Positions 32,843-42,637 are shown, counted from the first letter of the stretch. The stretch is 64,000 nucleotides of DNA from Thiohalobacter sp. (GCA_026984515.1 JALSRZ010000006.1:1-64000); one strand, 5' to 3'. Program-made: numbers and translations. Notes: generated by a model from the sequence alone, not told the origin.

Positions 32843-33859
32843 ATGGTGCAGAAAACCGCTTACACAGAACATCCGTTTGCCGAGTACGTGCGCATCCTCG
32901 GCAAGGGGAAAAACGGCTCGCGCCCACTGACTGAAGAGGAAGCCTTCGCCGCCATGCGCATGATCCTCAACGAAGAGGTGGAACCGGAGCAGCTGGGCGC
33001 TTTCCTGATCCTGATGCGCGTCAAGGAAGAATCGCCGCCGGAGCTGGCCGGGTTCGTGCGCGCGGCGCGCGACTGGCTGGAGATCCCTGACGATGCGCCG
33101 CCGGTCGACCTCGACTGGTCTTCCTATGCCGGCAAACGCCGGCACCTGCCCTGGTTCATCCTGTCCACGCTGTTGCTGGCGGAAAACGGTACCACGGTGT
33201 TCATGCACGGGGCCAGCGGTCATACCAACGGCCGTATCTATACCCGTGATGTACTGGCCGAACTCGGCATTGCACCCTGCCGCTCGATTGCCGAAGCCTG
33301 CGAGCGGATGCGTCGGGAACGCTTTGCCTACTTGGATATCGAGTTCCTGTGCCCGCGCCTGCACCAGATCATCGAACTGCGCCCGCTGCTGGGCCTGCGT
33401 TCACCGGTACACACCCTGGCCCGCAGCCTCAATCCCTTCCACGCCCCGTTTGTCATGCAGGGCATCTTCCACCCGGGCTACCGGCCGGTACACCAGGAAG
33501 CCGCCCAGTTGCTCAACGAATCCGATGTGGCGGTTATCAAGGGTGAAGGCGGCGAAATCGAGCGCGACCCGGACAGCCCCTGCCTGGTACAGCGCGTGCA
33601 CCGGGATGCGCTGGTCGAGGAAGAATGGCCGGCGCTGTTCCCGCGCCGACACATGAAGGAAGCCAGTCTCGATATCCAGCGCCTGGCCCAGGTGTGGCGC
33701 GGCGAGCGTGACGACGAGTACGGTGTGGCCGCGACCACCGGTACCGCCGCCATCGCACTGCAGCTGATGGGCAAGGCCGATACGCCCGACCAGGCACTGG
33801 AACTGGCCCGCGCCATGTGGGAAAACCGCAAGCGGGACCGGGACCTGGCGGTTGCGTAA
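32843..33859 (+). CDS. TrpD2/YbiB-like glycosyl transferase family protein
   Basis: 338 residues from the ATG at 32843; the open frame upstream runs through an inverted repeat and is not coding. The fold is that of anthranilate phosphoribosyltransferase/nucleoside phosphorylases (N-terminal helical domain VRILGKGKNGSRPLTEEEAFAAM, then MHGASGHTNGRIY in place of the TrpD GTGGD loop, and IKGEGGEIERDPD). This is the pattern of TrpD2 (E. coli YbiB), reported to bind nucleic acid rather than make tryptophan. No trp genes are near, which supports that assignment. Confidence 0.82.
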   Translation: MVQKTAYTEHPFAEYVRILGKGKNGSRPLTEEEAFAAMRMILNEEVEPEQLGAFLILMRVKEESPPELAGFVRAARDWLEIPDDAPPVDLDWSSYAGKRRHLPWFILSTLLLAENGTTVFMHGASGHTNGRIYTRDVLAELGIAPCRSIAEACERMRRERFAYLDIEFLCPRLHQIIELRPLLGLRSPVHTLARSLNPFHAPFVMQGIFHPGYRPVHQEAAQLLNESDVAVIKGEGGEIERDPDSPCLVQRVHRDALVEEEWPALFPRRHMKEASLDIQRLAQVWRGERDDEYGVAATTGTAAIALQLMGKADTPDQALELARAMWENRKRDRDLAVA

Positions 33860-33891
33860 CGGATCACACCTACTCTATGATGCGCCGATCC

Positions 33892-33906
33892 AGGAGCCTG
33901 CCGGGT
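33892..33906. repeat. Possible relic end of the MITE-like element
   Basis: AGGAGCCTGCCGGGT matches 14 of the first 15 bases of the 30061-30224 element end; similarity stops after that. No partner end is visible nearby. It lies just upstream of the tetR promoter. Confidence 0.35.
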
Positions 33907-33909
33907 CGC

Positions 33910-33955
33910 TTGACTTCCCGCCAGACACCGCTAGACTGTAGTTAGTTGATCAACT
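33910..33955 (+). promoter_or_regulatory. tetR promoter with palindromic operator
   Basis: TTGACT (33910-33915), a 16-bp spacer and TAGACT (33932-33937) are followed at 33944-33955 by the perfect palindrome AGTTGATCAACT, near the expected start of transcription. A TetR protein binding here would repress its own gene. A weaker similar sequence is at 34560-34574, just before the peroxiredoxin gene. Confidence 0.55.
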
Positions 33956-33971
33956 GAAACGGACGTGAGCT

Positions 33972-34529
33972 GTGCCCAGGACCAGTGACAAACGCGAACG
34001 CCTGCTGCGCTCTGCAGACCGCCTGATTCTCAGCAAGGGCTTCCGGCAGACGACCCTGGCCGATATCGCGGAAGATTCCGAAGTGCCGCTGGGCAATGTC
34101 TATTACTATTTCAAGACCAAGGACGATATCTGCAAATCCATCATCGACATCCGCATCAACGCCATCCGGCAACTGCTGGATCAGTGTGCCGAAGCCGATG
34201 ACCCGCAGGACCGTTTACAGTGCCTGCTCGATTACCCCCTGACCGTGCGCAGGGAACTGTCGGACAACGGCTGCCCCCTCGGCACCCTGTCCTATGAACT
34301 GAGCCACTACGAAGGTGCGCTGAACACGTCTTCCACCGACCTCATCGCGGTGGTCCTGGACTGGGTACAGGAACAGTTCGAGGCCATGGGAAAACCCGGT
34401 GCCCGGGCACTGGCGCTGCAGCTGGTGTCGAACCTGCAGGGCATGAGCCTGATCGCCAATGCGCTCAGGGACCCTGACGTGGTCAAGACCATGGTCAACC
34501 GTACCCGGGACTGGCTTGATACCCTGTAG
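33972..34529 (+). CDS. TetR/AcrR family transcriptional regulator
   Basis: A 185-residue repressor starting at GTG 33972. The N-terminal helix-turn-helix is classic (RERLLRSADRLILSKGF, TTLADIAEDSEVPLGNVYYY, FKTKDDI). The C-terminal ligand-binding domain has RELSDNGCPLGTLSYELS with a single cysteine and no obvious ligand signature. It precedes a thiol peroxidase-like gene by 57 bp on the same strand, so it probably controls that gene and itself. Confidence 0.92.
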   Translation: MPRTSDKRERLLRSADRLILSKGFRQTTLADIAEDSEVPLGNVYYYFKTKDDICKSIIDIRINAIRQLLDQCAEADDPQDRLQCLLDYPLTVRRELSDNGCPLGTLSYELSHYEGALNTSSTDLIAVVLDWVQEQFEAMGKPGARALALQLVSNLQGMSLIANALRDPDVVKTMVNRTRDWLDTL

Positions 34530-34586
34530 GTGCCCGGTTTTTTTAAACTCGCTCAATCAAGTTTGTTTACTAACTTTGAGGTGCAT

Positions 34587-35243
34587 ATGGAACAGTCTAC
34601 GCTCGCAGCACAGACCCAAAAGACCCTGCAGGATTTCGTTTCCGCCCTGCCGGAAGACCAGCAGGCCATCGTGGCAACTGCATTCCGGGAGTTACTGTCA
34701 TCCAGTGTCGCGGCCGCTGCAAAAACCAGCGGCGATGCAGCGCCGGACTTCGTGCTCCCCAATGTACGCGGTGGGTCGCTGAGCCTTGGCGAAGCGCTGG
34801 CCGATGGCCCGGTGGTACTGAGTTTTTACCGCGGTTCCTGGTGCCCGTTCTGTAACCTGGAACTCAACGCCCTGCAGCAGCGCCTACCGGACATGCGCGC
34901 CTGCGACGCCCGGCTGATCGCCGTCTCCCCGGAAAAACCGGACGCTTCCCTGAGCCACGCTGAAAAACTGGATCTCGAATTCGACGTGCTCAGCGACCCG
35001 GGCAATCGCGTCGCGAATGAATACGGCCTGGTCATGTCGGTACACGAATCGCTGCGGCCGCTGTATCTCGAATGGGGCATCGACCTGCCGGCCGCCAACG
35101 GTGATGACCGACACGAATTGCCGGTGCCCGCCACCTACGTGATCGACCGCGACGGCCTCATCCGCGCCGCGCACGTGGACAAGGACTATACCAAACGCAT
35201 GGAACCCGAAGACATCCTTGCCGCACTGCGAACACTGTCCTGA
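34587..35243 (+). CDS. AhpC/TSA-type peroxiredoxin-like protein
   Basis: 218 residues from the ATG at 34587 (GAGGTG just upstream; the longer in-frame reading begins right after the tetR stop). After a helical N-terminus of about 55 residues the thioredoxin-fold domain begins with APDFVLPNVRGGSLSL, and the active site is YRGSWCPFCNLELNAL, a C-x2-C version of the peroxiredoxin loop. It then has RLIAVSPEKPDASL and PATYVIDRDGLIRAAH. It probably reduces organic or hydrogen peroxides in the cytoplasm. The regulator gene directly upstream suggests induction by a chemical stress. Confidence 0.85.
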   Translation: MEQSTLAAQTQKTLQDFVSALPEDQQAIVATAFRELLSSSVAAAAKTSGDAAPDFVLPNVRGGSLSLGEALADGPVVLSFYRGSWCPFCNLELNALQQRLPDMRACDARLIAVSPEKPDASLSHAEKLDLEFDVLSDPGNRVANEYGLVMSVHESLRPLYLEWGIDLPAANGDDRHELPVPATYVIDRDGLIRAAHVDKDYTKRMEPEDILAALRTLS

Positions 35244-35359
35244 TATTTTGCTAGGCGCAGTGCCCGAGTCTGCCTACAATGCACTGGCTCGACCAGGGCC
35301 GGACCATCTTCCCCTGCAGGAGCGATCACTCACTTACATTTACCGTGGAACTGCACACT

Positions 35360-38026
35360 ATGGCGGACATTGCCAAGGACAACGCGGCTTCGACACCGCG
35401 CACCATCTACCTGAAAGACTACCGGCCACCGGCCTGCCTGGTGGAGGAAATTGCGCTGCGTTTTGAACTGGAGCCCGACACCACCCGGGTCAGCAGCCGC
35501 CTGGTGGTCCGGCACAACCCCGCTGCCGCCGACGACCCGCGCGTACTCCAGCTGCACGGCCAGGACCTGGAACTGGTGTCGATCCGCCTGGACGGGGTAC
35601 TGCTGGAGGATACGGCCTACCAGCTCGACGACGAACAACTGCTGCTGAACGATCCGCGTGACGGCGCCGTGCTGGAAATCGAAACCCGCATCCACCCGGA
35701 CCGGAACACCGCGCTGGAAGGCCTGTACGTGTCCAGCGGCATGTTCTGCACCCAGTGTGAGGCCGAAGGTTTTCGCCGCATCACCTACTTCCCGGACCGG
35801 CCCGACGTGATGACGCGTTTCACCACCACGCTGGTCGCCGACCGGGCGCGTTACCCGGTGCTGCTATCCAACGGCAACCCGGTCGAACAGGGGGGACTGG
35901 AGGACGGCCGCCACTGGGTTACCTGGCAGGACCCCTTCCCCAAGCCCAGTTACCTGTTTGCCCTGGTGGCCGGTGACCTGTACTGCCAGGAAGATCGCTT
36001 TCGCACCCGCTCCGGCCGGGAAGTTACCCTGAAGATTTTTGTCGAAGCGGAAAACAGCGCCAAGTGCGATCACGCACTGGCGTCCCTCAAGCAGGCCATG
36101 CAGTGGGATGAAGAGACCTACGGCCGCGAATACGACCTCGACGTCTTCATGATCGTGGCGGTCAATGATTTCAACATGGGGGCCATGGAGAACAAGGGCC
36201 TGAACATTTTCAACGCCTCCTGCGTACTGGCCAGCCCGGAGACCGCCACCGACGCGGATTACTACAATATCCAGAGCATTATCGGTCACGAGTATTTTCA
36301 CAACTGGTCGGGCAACCGCGTCACCTGCCGGGACTGGTTCCAGCTCAGCCTGAAGGAAGGCTTCACCGTGTTCCGGGACCAGGAGTTCAGCGCGGACCTC
36401 AACTCCCGCCCGGTCAAACGCATCGCCGACGTCAACGTGTTGCGCAGTTTCCAGTTCGCCCAGGATGCCAGCCCGATGGCACACCCCGTTCGCCCGGATG
36501 CCTACATCGAAATCAGCAATTTCTACACCGTCACCGTGTACAACAAGGGCGCCGAAGTGGTGCGTATGATCTGCACGCTGCTGGGCCGCGAGGGTTTTCG
36601 CAAGGGCTGTGATCTCTACTTTGAACGCCACGACGGGCAGGCGGTCACTACCGACGATTTCGTTGCCGCCATGGAGGACGCCAACGGGGTGGACCTGGCG
36701 CAGTTCCGGCGCTGGTACAGCCAGGCGGGCACGCCGGTCATCCACGCCGAAGGCCACTACGACGCGCAGGCACAGTGTTACCGCCTTACCCTGACCCAGC
36801 ACTGCCCGCCAACCCCCGGACAGGAGCACAAGGAGCCGTTTCATATCCCGGTGGAACTGGCGCTGCTGGACGCTTCCGGCCAGGCACTGCCACTGCAGCT
36901 CACCGGCGAGGCGCAGCCCGCCGGCCACCACCGCCTGCTGGAACTGAAGCAGACCACACAGGAATTTACCTTCAGCAATATCGGCGCAGCGCCCGTATTC
37001 TCCCTGCTGCGCGGGTTTTCAGCACCGGTGAAACTGGCAACAGAACGCTCTGACGCGGAGCTGGCTTTCCTGTTTGCCCACGACCCGGACCCGTTCAACC
37101 GCTGGGATGCCGGTCAGACGCTGGCCAGCAAAACACTGCTGCAGCTGGTGGATCAGGTGCAGCAAAACGCCATGTTGTCCCTGCCGGACGACTTTGTCGA
37201 GGCCTTCCGGAAAACCCTGCAGCACCCCGAACTCGACCCCGCGCTGGTCACCCAGGCATTGACCCTGCCCTCCGAATCCTATCTCGCCGACCAGTGCGAC
37301 CGCGTCGATGTGGACGCCATTCACCGCGCGAGTGATTACCTGCGCAGGCAGCTGGCGGAACAGCTGTACAACCATTTCCTGGACATCTATCACCGCCAGA
37401 ACTCGGACCAGCCCTATCGTTTCGACGCCGCCAGCATGGGTCGGCGTTCACTGCGCAACCTGTGCCTGTCCTGTCTGCTGGATAGCGGCACGGATGAAGC
37501 CCGCCAGCTGTGCCTTGCGCAACTGCAACAGGCCCACAACATGACCGACACGCTGGCGGCGCTGTCCGCCCTGTCGCGCCATGACTGGCCGGAGCGCGCG
37601 GAGCAACTGCAACGTTTTTATGCACAATGGCAACATGATCCGCAGGTAGTCGACAAATGGTTTGCGATCCAGGCGGGTTCTCCCCTGCCGGATACCCTGC
37701 AACAGGTCGAAAAGCTGCTGACACACCCCGCCTTCCGCATCACCAACCCCAACAAGGTGCGCGCACTGATCGGTCGTTTCTGCATGGGCAACCAGCTACG
37801 CTTCCACGCAGCGGACGGCGCCGGTTACCGTTTTCTCGCTGACCGGGTGCTGGAACTCGACCGCATCAACCCGCAGATTGCCGCCCGCCTGGTGAGCGCC
37901 CTGAGTCGCTGGAAGCGCTTTGACGAGCAGCGCCAGGCGCGGATGCAGGAGGAACTGCAGCGCATCCTGGGCAGCAGCGGCCTGTCCCGGGATGTGTTCG
38001 AGATCGTATCGAAAAGCCTGGAGTGA
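35360..38026 (+). CDS. pepN: Aminopeptidase N
   Basis: An M1-family zinc metallopeptidase, 888 residues from the ATG at 35360, chosen because the product then starts like E. coli PepN (TIYLKDYRPPA). The exopeptidase motif GAMEN is at residues 274-278. The zinc site HEYFH is at 310-314 with the third ligand E333 in LSLKEG. The family catalytic tyrosine probably lies in the YTVTVYNKGAEVVRM region. The length is close to E. coli PepN (870). It is a cytoplasmic enzyme trimming N-terminal residues from peptides in protein turnover. Confidence 0.96.
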   Translation: MADIAKDNAASTPRTIYLKDYRPPACLVEEIALRFELEPDTTRVSSRLVVRHNPAAADDPRVLQLHGQDLELVSIRLDGVLLEDTAYQLDDEQLLLNDPRDGAVLEIETRIHPDRNTALEGLYVSSGMFCTQCEAEGFRRITYFPDRPDVMTRFTTTLVADRARYPVLLSNGNPVEQGGLEDGRHWVTWQDPFPKPSYLFALVAGDLYCQEDRFRTRSGREVTLKIFVEAENSAKCDHALASLKQAMQWDEETYGREYDLDVFMIVAVNDFNMGAMENKGLNIFNASCVLASPETATDADYYNIQSIIGHEYFHNWSGNRVTCRDWFQLSLKEGFTVFRDQEFSADLNSRPVKRIADVNVLRSFQFAQDASPMAHPVRPDAYIEISNFYTVTVYNKGAEVVRMICTLLGREGFRKGCDLYFERHDGQAVTTDDFVAAMEDANGVDLAQFRRWYSQAGTPVIHAEGHYDAQAQCYRLTLTQHCPPTPGQEHKEPFHIPVELALLDASGQALPLQLTGEAQPAGHHRLLELKQTTQEFTFSNIGAAPVFSLLRGFSAPVKLATERSDAELAFLFAHDPDPFNRWDAGQTLASKTLLQLVDQVQQNAMLSLPDDFVEAFRKTLQHPELDPALVTQALTLPSESYLADQCDRVDVDAIHRASDYLRRQLAEQLYNHFLDIYHRQNSDQPYRFDAASMGRRSLRNLCLSCLLDSGTDEARQLCLAQLQQAHNMTDTLAALSALSRHDWPERAEQLQRFYAQWQHDPQVVDKWFAIQAGSPLPDTLQQVEKLLTHPAFRITNPNKVRALIGRFCMGNQLRFHAADGAGYRFLADRVLELDRINPQIAARLVSALSRWKRFDEQRQARMQEELQRILGSSGLSRDVFEIVSKSLE

Positions 38027-38076
38027 AGATTACCGGGTGGTGCGATCAGGGATTCACTCCTGCAGGCTGACTCGCA

Positions 38077-38150
38077 CCCCCGCAGGAGCGCCGGCCTTCG
38101 GCGCGAATTTTGGGGTGTACTTTCGCGCTAACGAGCCCGCCCCTGCGGGG
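38077..38150. repeat. Inverted repeat of the GCAGGAGCG family
   Basis: CCCCGCAGGAGCG (38077-38089) pairs with CGCCCCTGCGGGG (38138-38150, one mismatch). The inner part contains GGCCTTCGGCGCGAA, a segment shared with 42589-42637. Confidence 0.65.
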
Positions 38151-38219
38151 CACCGGCCTTGAATTCCTGCGTGGTGACCCCATGTAAAACGGCAACCGAT
38201 ATTCAAACAGGCAGGAATC

Positions 38220-38654
38220 GTGTCCAGCTCAAAACACGTCGTTTGTCCACATTGCCAGACCGTCAACCGCATTCCGGTGGAGCGCATGAACCAGCGCCCG
38301 AAGTGCGGCCGTTGCAAGGAGCCGCTGTTCACCGGACAGCCGGTGGAAGTGTCGGACGCGGAATTCGACAAGCACCTGCGTCGCGACGACATCCCGCTGG
38401 TGGTGGATTTCTGGGCGCCCTGGTGCGGTCCCTGTAAAATGATGGGGCCGCATTTCAAAACGGTGGCTGCGCAGATGGAGCCCGCGGCCCGCTTTGTCAA
38501 ACTCAATACCGAACAGGCACAGCGCACGGCGGCACAGTACGGGATCCGCAGCATTCCCACGGTGGCCATTTTCAAAAACGGCCGCGAAGTCGCCCGCCAG
38601 GCCGGGGCAATGGACGCGCGCACACTCACCAGCTGGATACAGTCGCAGCTGTAA
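38220..38654 (+). CDS. trxC: Thioredoxin 2 (TrxC)
   Basis: A 144-residue thioredoxin starting at GTG 38220 (AGGA 4 bp upstream). The N-terminal zinc-binding extension has two C-x2-C pairs (C9/C12 and C29/C32), diagnostic of thioredoxin 2. The thioredoxin domain has active site WCGPC at residues 68-72 and the cis-proline loop SIPTVAIF. It provides cytoplasmic disulfide reduction and, in E. coli, is induced by oxidative stress. It stands between pepN and the convergent dusA. Confidence 0.95.
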   Translation: MSSSKHVVCPHCQTVNRIPVERMNQRPKCGRCKEPLFTGQPVEVSDAEFDKHLRRDDIPLVVDFWAPWCGPCKMMGPHFKTVAAQMEPAARFVKLNTEQAQRTAAQYGIRSIPTVAIFKNGREVARQAGAMDARTLTSWIQSQL

Positions 38655-38664
38655 GCGCACCGCT

Positions 38665-39642
38665 TCAGCTCACGTAACGCAGCGCCTGTTCGATCACTTC
38701 CGTTCCGGCCGCAGGCCGGTGCGCCTGTTCACTGAGGTGGCGGCGCCAGGCGCGGGCACCGGGCTGCCCCTGGAACAGGCCGAGGATGTGACGCGTCATC
38801 TGCTGCAGCGGCGTCCCCGCCTGCAATTCGTGTTCGGCATACTCCATAAAGCGCAACGCGACCTGCTGCCGCTCGGGCGGTGCCTCCACGTCACCGGCAA
38901 AGCGGCGATCCACTTCCGCCAGCAGCCAGGGATTGTGGTAGGCCTCACGCCCGATCATCACCCCGTCGACCTGCCGCAGGTGCGCGGCTACCTCCTCCAG
39001 CGTTTTGATTCCGCCGTTGACGTGTACCGTCAGCGCCGGAAAATCCTTTTTGATACGGTAGACAAGCTCATAACACAAGGGCGGAACCTCGCGGTTCTGT
39101 TTCGGACTCAGGCCCTGTAACCAGGCCTTGCGTGCGTGCACCACCAGGGTCTCCAGCCCCGCCCCGGCCAGCGTCGACACAAAGCGGGACAGGGCTTCGT
39201 AGCTGTCCTGTTCATCCACGCCGATGCGGGTCTTGACCGTTACCGGTATCGAGACCGCAGCGCGCATGGCCGATACACAGGCGGCTACGCGTTCCGGTTC
39301 CAGCATGAGGCAGGCCCCGAAACGCCCGGACTGCACGCGGTCACTGGGACAACCGACATTGAGATTGACTTCGGCAAAACCGGCCTGTTCCGCATAGCCA
39401 GCGCAACGCGCCAGTTGCGCGGGCTCGCTGCCGCCCAGCTGGATCGCCAGCGGCTGCTCGGCCGGGTGATAGCGCAACAGGCGTTCCCGGTCACCGTGCA
39501 GCAGCGCTGCGCTGGTGACCATTTCGGTATACAGCCGGACGTGCCGGGAAACCAGGCGCAGAAAATAGCGGCAGTGCCGGTCCGTCCAGGCCATCATCGG
39601 CGCCACGGACACCGGGCAATCGGCCACCTGTGTTCGCTTCAT
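38665..39642 (-). CDS. dusA: tRNA-dihydrouridine synthase A
   Basis: About 325 residues from the ATG at 39642; an in-frame GTG lies 12 bp upstream at 39654. A flavoenzyme reducing uridines in the tRNA D-loop. TIM-barrel motifs are VAPMMAWTDRHCRYF, the catalytic-cysteine segment VNLNVGCPSDRVQSGRFGA, VKTRIGVDE and VNGGIKTLEE, the pattern of the DusA subfamily. It converges with trxC with a 10-bp gap. Confidence 0.94.
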   Translation of the reverse strand: MKRTQVADCPVSVAPMMAWTDRHCRYFLRLVSRHVRLYTEMVTSAALLHGDRERLLRYHPAEQPLAIQLGGSEPAQLARCAGYAEQAGFAEVNLNVGCPSDRVQSGRFGACLMLEPERVAACVSAMRAAVSIPVTVKTRIGVDEQDSYEALSRFVSTLAGAGLETLVVHARKAWLQGLSPKQNREVPPLCYELVYRIKKDFPALTVHVNGGIKTLEEVAAHLRQVDGVMIGREAYHNPWLLAEVDRRFAGDVEAPPERQQVALRFMEYAEHELQAGTPLQQMTRHILGLFQGQPGARAWRRHLSEQAHRPAAGTEVIEQALRYVS

Positions 39643-39853
39643 TGTAGACAACACACCATACCGCCCCGTACCCTGAACCCTGCCTTACCGCGGGCGTACA
39701 CCCCCTCGCGGCGCACACCGATACAGCGGCGGACAGTGTACGGGATGGTGGCAACAAAATATCCTTTGCCGGGAAACATTTCCGCTACACTGGAAGTCCA
39801 ACAGGCCGTTACCCTGCTCTGACATACCACTATACCTACCGGGAGATCAGGCT

Positions 39854-41413
39854 ATGCCCATACCGGATACCGGGTTTATGCTCCGTTCGCTGGAGTTTCT
39901 TGCCACCTTCTTCATCATCTTTGTCGGGCTGTGTTTCCTCACCATCGTGGTGATCTATATCCTCGATGTCACCCAGACCAAACAGGCCATCCGGCGCAAT
40001 TACCCGGTCATCGGTCACTTCCGCTACTTCTTCGAAGAAATGGGCAAGTTTTTCCGCCAGTATTTCTTTGCCATGGACCGCGAGGAAATGCCGTTCAACC
40101 GCGCCGAACGTTCCTGGGTCTACCGCGCCGCCAAAGACCTGGACAACACCACGGCCTTTGGCTCGACGCGCAACCTCTCGCCGCCCGGTACGATCCTGTT
40201 TGTAAACTGCCCTTTCCCGACGCTGGGCACCGACGCCGCCCCGACCGGTGAAGTCACCATCGGTCCCACGTGCGACCAGCCCTATGTCACCAGTTCGCTG
40301 TTCAACATTTCCGGTATGAGTTTCGGAGCCCTGTCACGACCGGCTGTGCTGGCCCTGTCAAAAGGCGCGGCGAAAGGCGGCTGCTGGATGAATACCGGGG
40401 AAGGTGGCCTGTCGTCCTACCACCTGGAAGGCGGTGCCGACCTGGTGTTCCAGATCGGCACCGCCAAGTACGGCGTGCGCGATGCACTGGGCAAGCTCAG
40501 CGATGACAAACTGCGCGAAGTCGCCGCCCACGAACAGGTGCGGATGTTCGAACTCAAACTCAGCCAGGGCGCCAAACCCGGCAAGGGCGGTATACTGCCC
40601 GGCGGCAAGGTGACCGAAGAGATCGCACAGATTCGCGGCATCCCCGTCGGCGAGGACTCCATCAGCCCCAACCGGCACCCGGACATCAACTCGATCGGTG
40701 ACCTGCTGGATATGCTGGAGCGAATCCGCAGCGTGACCGGCAAGCCGGTGGGTTTCAAGGCCGTCATCGGTGCCTATGGCTGGCTGGACGAACTGTTCAC
40801 AGAGATCAATGCGCGCGGTGCGCCATCGGCGCCCGACTTTATCACCGTCGACAGTGCCGATGGCGGCACCGGTGCAGCGCCGATGAGCCTGATGGACTAC
40901 ATGGGCCTGCCGATCCAGGAAAGCCTGCCGCTGGTGGTCGACAAACTCAATGCCCACGGCCTGAAAGAGCGCGTCAAGGTCATCGCCTCGGGCAAACTGA
41001 TCACACCGGCGGAAGTCGCCTGGGCCCTGTGCGTGGGCGCGGACTTCATTACCTCCGCGCGGGGCTTCATGTTCTCCCTCGGCTGTATACAGGCCCTGAG
41101 CTGTAACAAGAACACCTGCCCCACCGGCATCACCACCCATAACCCACGGTTACAGAAAGGCCTGGTGCCGGAAGTCAAGGCCGAGCGCGTGGCCAACTAC
41201 GTACGCAACATGGTGTACGAGGTCGGCGTAATCGCCCATTCCTGCGGTGTGCGCGAACCCAGGGAACTGCGCCGTTTCCACGCCCGCATCGTCACCGAAA
41301 ACGGGCAGTCCGTATCCCTGGCCGACCTGTACGCCGCGCATGCTGCGCGTTCCAGGGAAAATCACAGGAAACGCCAGACCCTGGCCACAAACCACCAGGG
41401 CAACCCTGGTTAA
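39854..41413 (+). CDS. Membrane-anchored glutamate-synthase-like FMN protein
   Basis: 519 residues. A single N-terminal helix (FLATFFIIFVGLCFLTIVVI, about residues 15-34) anchors the protein. The rest matches the FMN/3Fe-4S domain of glutamate synthase: FNISGMSFGALSRPAVLAL, GCWMNTGEGGLSSYH, DSADGGTGAAPMSL, and the cluster cysteines GCIQALSCNKNTCPTGI (C-x5-C-x4-C). There is no glutaminase domain, so it is not a complete GltB. Related stand-alone proteins are common in Proteobacteria with no settled function. Confidence 0.85.
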   Translation: MPIPDTGFMLRSLEFLATFFIIFVGLCFLTIVVIYILDVTQTKQAIRRNYPVIGHFRYFFEEMGKFFRQYFFAMDREEMPFNRAERSWVYRAAKDLDNTTAFGSTRNLSPPGTILFVNCPFPTLGTDAAPTGEVTIGPTCDQPYVTSSLFNISGMSFGALSRPAVLALSKGAAKGGCWMNTGEGGLSSYHLEGGADLVFQIGTAKYGVRDALGKLSDDKLREVAAHEQVRMFELKLSQGAKPGKGGILPGGKVTEEIAQIRGIPVGEDSISPNRHPDINSIGDLLDMLERIRSVTGKPVGFKAVIGAYGWLDELFTEINARGAPSAPDFITVDSADGGTGAAPMSLMDYMGLPIQESLPLVVDKLNAHGLKERVKVIASGKLITPAEVAWALCVGADFITSARGFMFSLGCIQALSCNKNTCPTGITTHNPRLQKGLVPEVKAERVANYVRNMVYEVGVIAHSCGVREPRELRRFHARIVTENGQSVSLADLYAAHAARSRENHRKRQTLATNHQGNPG

Positions 41414-41568
41414 TTCGTCCTGCAGACCTATGCCGGAACCAGGTTTATGGAACAGTGACGGGAAATGAATGAATCAGAGTTCCCCTGGCAGGCTGCAGCG
41501 ATTAAGATACCCCTACCTGCGGAACTGAAAACAGCGGGATTTTCCAGCATCTTTCAAAGGATTCAAGT

Positions 41569-42564
41569 GTGAGTGACAACAAGATTCTCGTCACCGGGGG
41601 CGCCGGCTATATCGGCAGCCACGTGGTGCGTCTGCTGACCGCTGCCGGCAAGGCGGTAGTAGTCCTGGACAACCTCTCGACCGGCTTTGCCGACGCCGTG
41701 CTGGGCGCCGAACTGGTGGTCGGAGACACCGGCGATACCCGGGTCGTCAGTGGCCTGCTCGATGCGCACAAGGTCGATACCGTGCTGCACTTTGCGGCCC
41801 ACACCATCGTTCCGGAATCGGTATCGGACCCGCTGAAATATTATGGCAACAACACCTGTTGCACGCGCAACCTGCTGGAATGCTGCTCGCAGGCCGGGGT
41901 GAAAAATTTTATCTTCTCCTCGACCGCAGCGGTGTACGGCATCCCCGACGACACGGTCTGCACGGAAGAAAGCCCGCTGGCGCCCATCAACCCTTACGGC
42001 ACCTCCAAGCTGATGAGCGAAATGATGCTGCGCGACCTGGGCAAGGCGACCGACATGCGCCACGTCATACTGCGCTACTTCAACGTGGCCGGCTCCGACC
42101 CGGACGGCCGTATCGGCCAGTCCACCGCGAATGCCACCCTGCTGATCAAGGTCGCCGCCGAAGTCGCTACCGGGAAACGTGAACAGCTGTACGTATTCGG
42201 CACCGACTACCCGACCGAAGACGGCACCGGCGTACGCGATTACATCCACGTGGACGACCTCGCCGAAGCCCACATCAAGGCCATCGATTACCTGCGCAAG
42301 GGCGGTGACCCGGTTACCCTGAATTGCGGTTATGGACACGGTTACAGTGTGCGTGAAGTGATCGACGCCGTGAACCGCGTCAGCGGGAGTCCCATCAAGG
42401 TCATCGAAGAACCACGGCGCGCCGGTGACCCCCCCGCCCTGATCGCCAGGGCCGACCGGGCCAGGCAGCTGCTGGGCTGGGAACCCCGCTACGACGACCT
42501 CGACTTCATTGTAAAAACCTCCCTGGACTGGGAACGCAAGCTGCAGGCGCAGGAAACCGCCTGA
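41569..42564 (+). CDS. galE: UDP-glucose 4-epimerase
   Basis: A 331-residue extended short-chain dehydrogenase starting at GTG 41569. The NAD-binding motif is VTGGAGYIGSHVVRLL, the catalytic serine region is FSSTAAVYG, and the active site is NPYGTSKLMSE (YxxxK). GVRDYIHVDDLAEAH is typical of GalE. It interconverts UDP-glucose and UDP-galactose, or the N-acetyl forms, supplying the polysaccharide pathways in this window. It converges with the DAHP synthase gene. Confidence 0.93.
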   Translation: MSDNKILVTGGAGYIGSHVVRLLTAAGKAVVVLDNLSTGFADAVLGAELVVGDTGDTRVVSGLLDAHKVDTVLHFAAHTIVPESVSDPLKYYGNNTCCTRNLLECCSQAGVKNFIFSSTAAVYGIPDDTVCTEESPLAPINPYGTSKLMSEMMLRDLGKATDMRHVILRYFNVAGSDPDGRIGQSTANATLLIKVAAEVATGKREQLYVFGTDYPTEDGTGVRDYIHVDDLAEAHIKAIDYLRKGGDPVTLNCGYGHGYSVREVIDAVNRVSGSPIKVIEEPRRAGDPPALIARADRARQLLGWEPRYDDLDFIVKTSLDWERKLQAQETA

Positions 42565-42588
42565 CCCTGAAACTGCCCCGATCTACGG

Positions 42589-42637
42589 CCTGCCCTGCTT
42601 TGCAGGAACCGGCCTTCGGCGCGAAGACCCGGGCAGG
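42589..42637. repeat. Palindromic spacer between galE and the DAHP synthase gene
   Basis: CCTGCCC (42589-42595) pairs with GGGCAGG (42631-42637). The loop carries GCAGGAACCGGCCTTCGGCG, related to the repeat at 38077-38150. It may act as a bidirectional terminator for the convergent genes. Confidence 0.5.
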
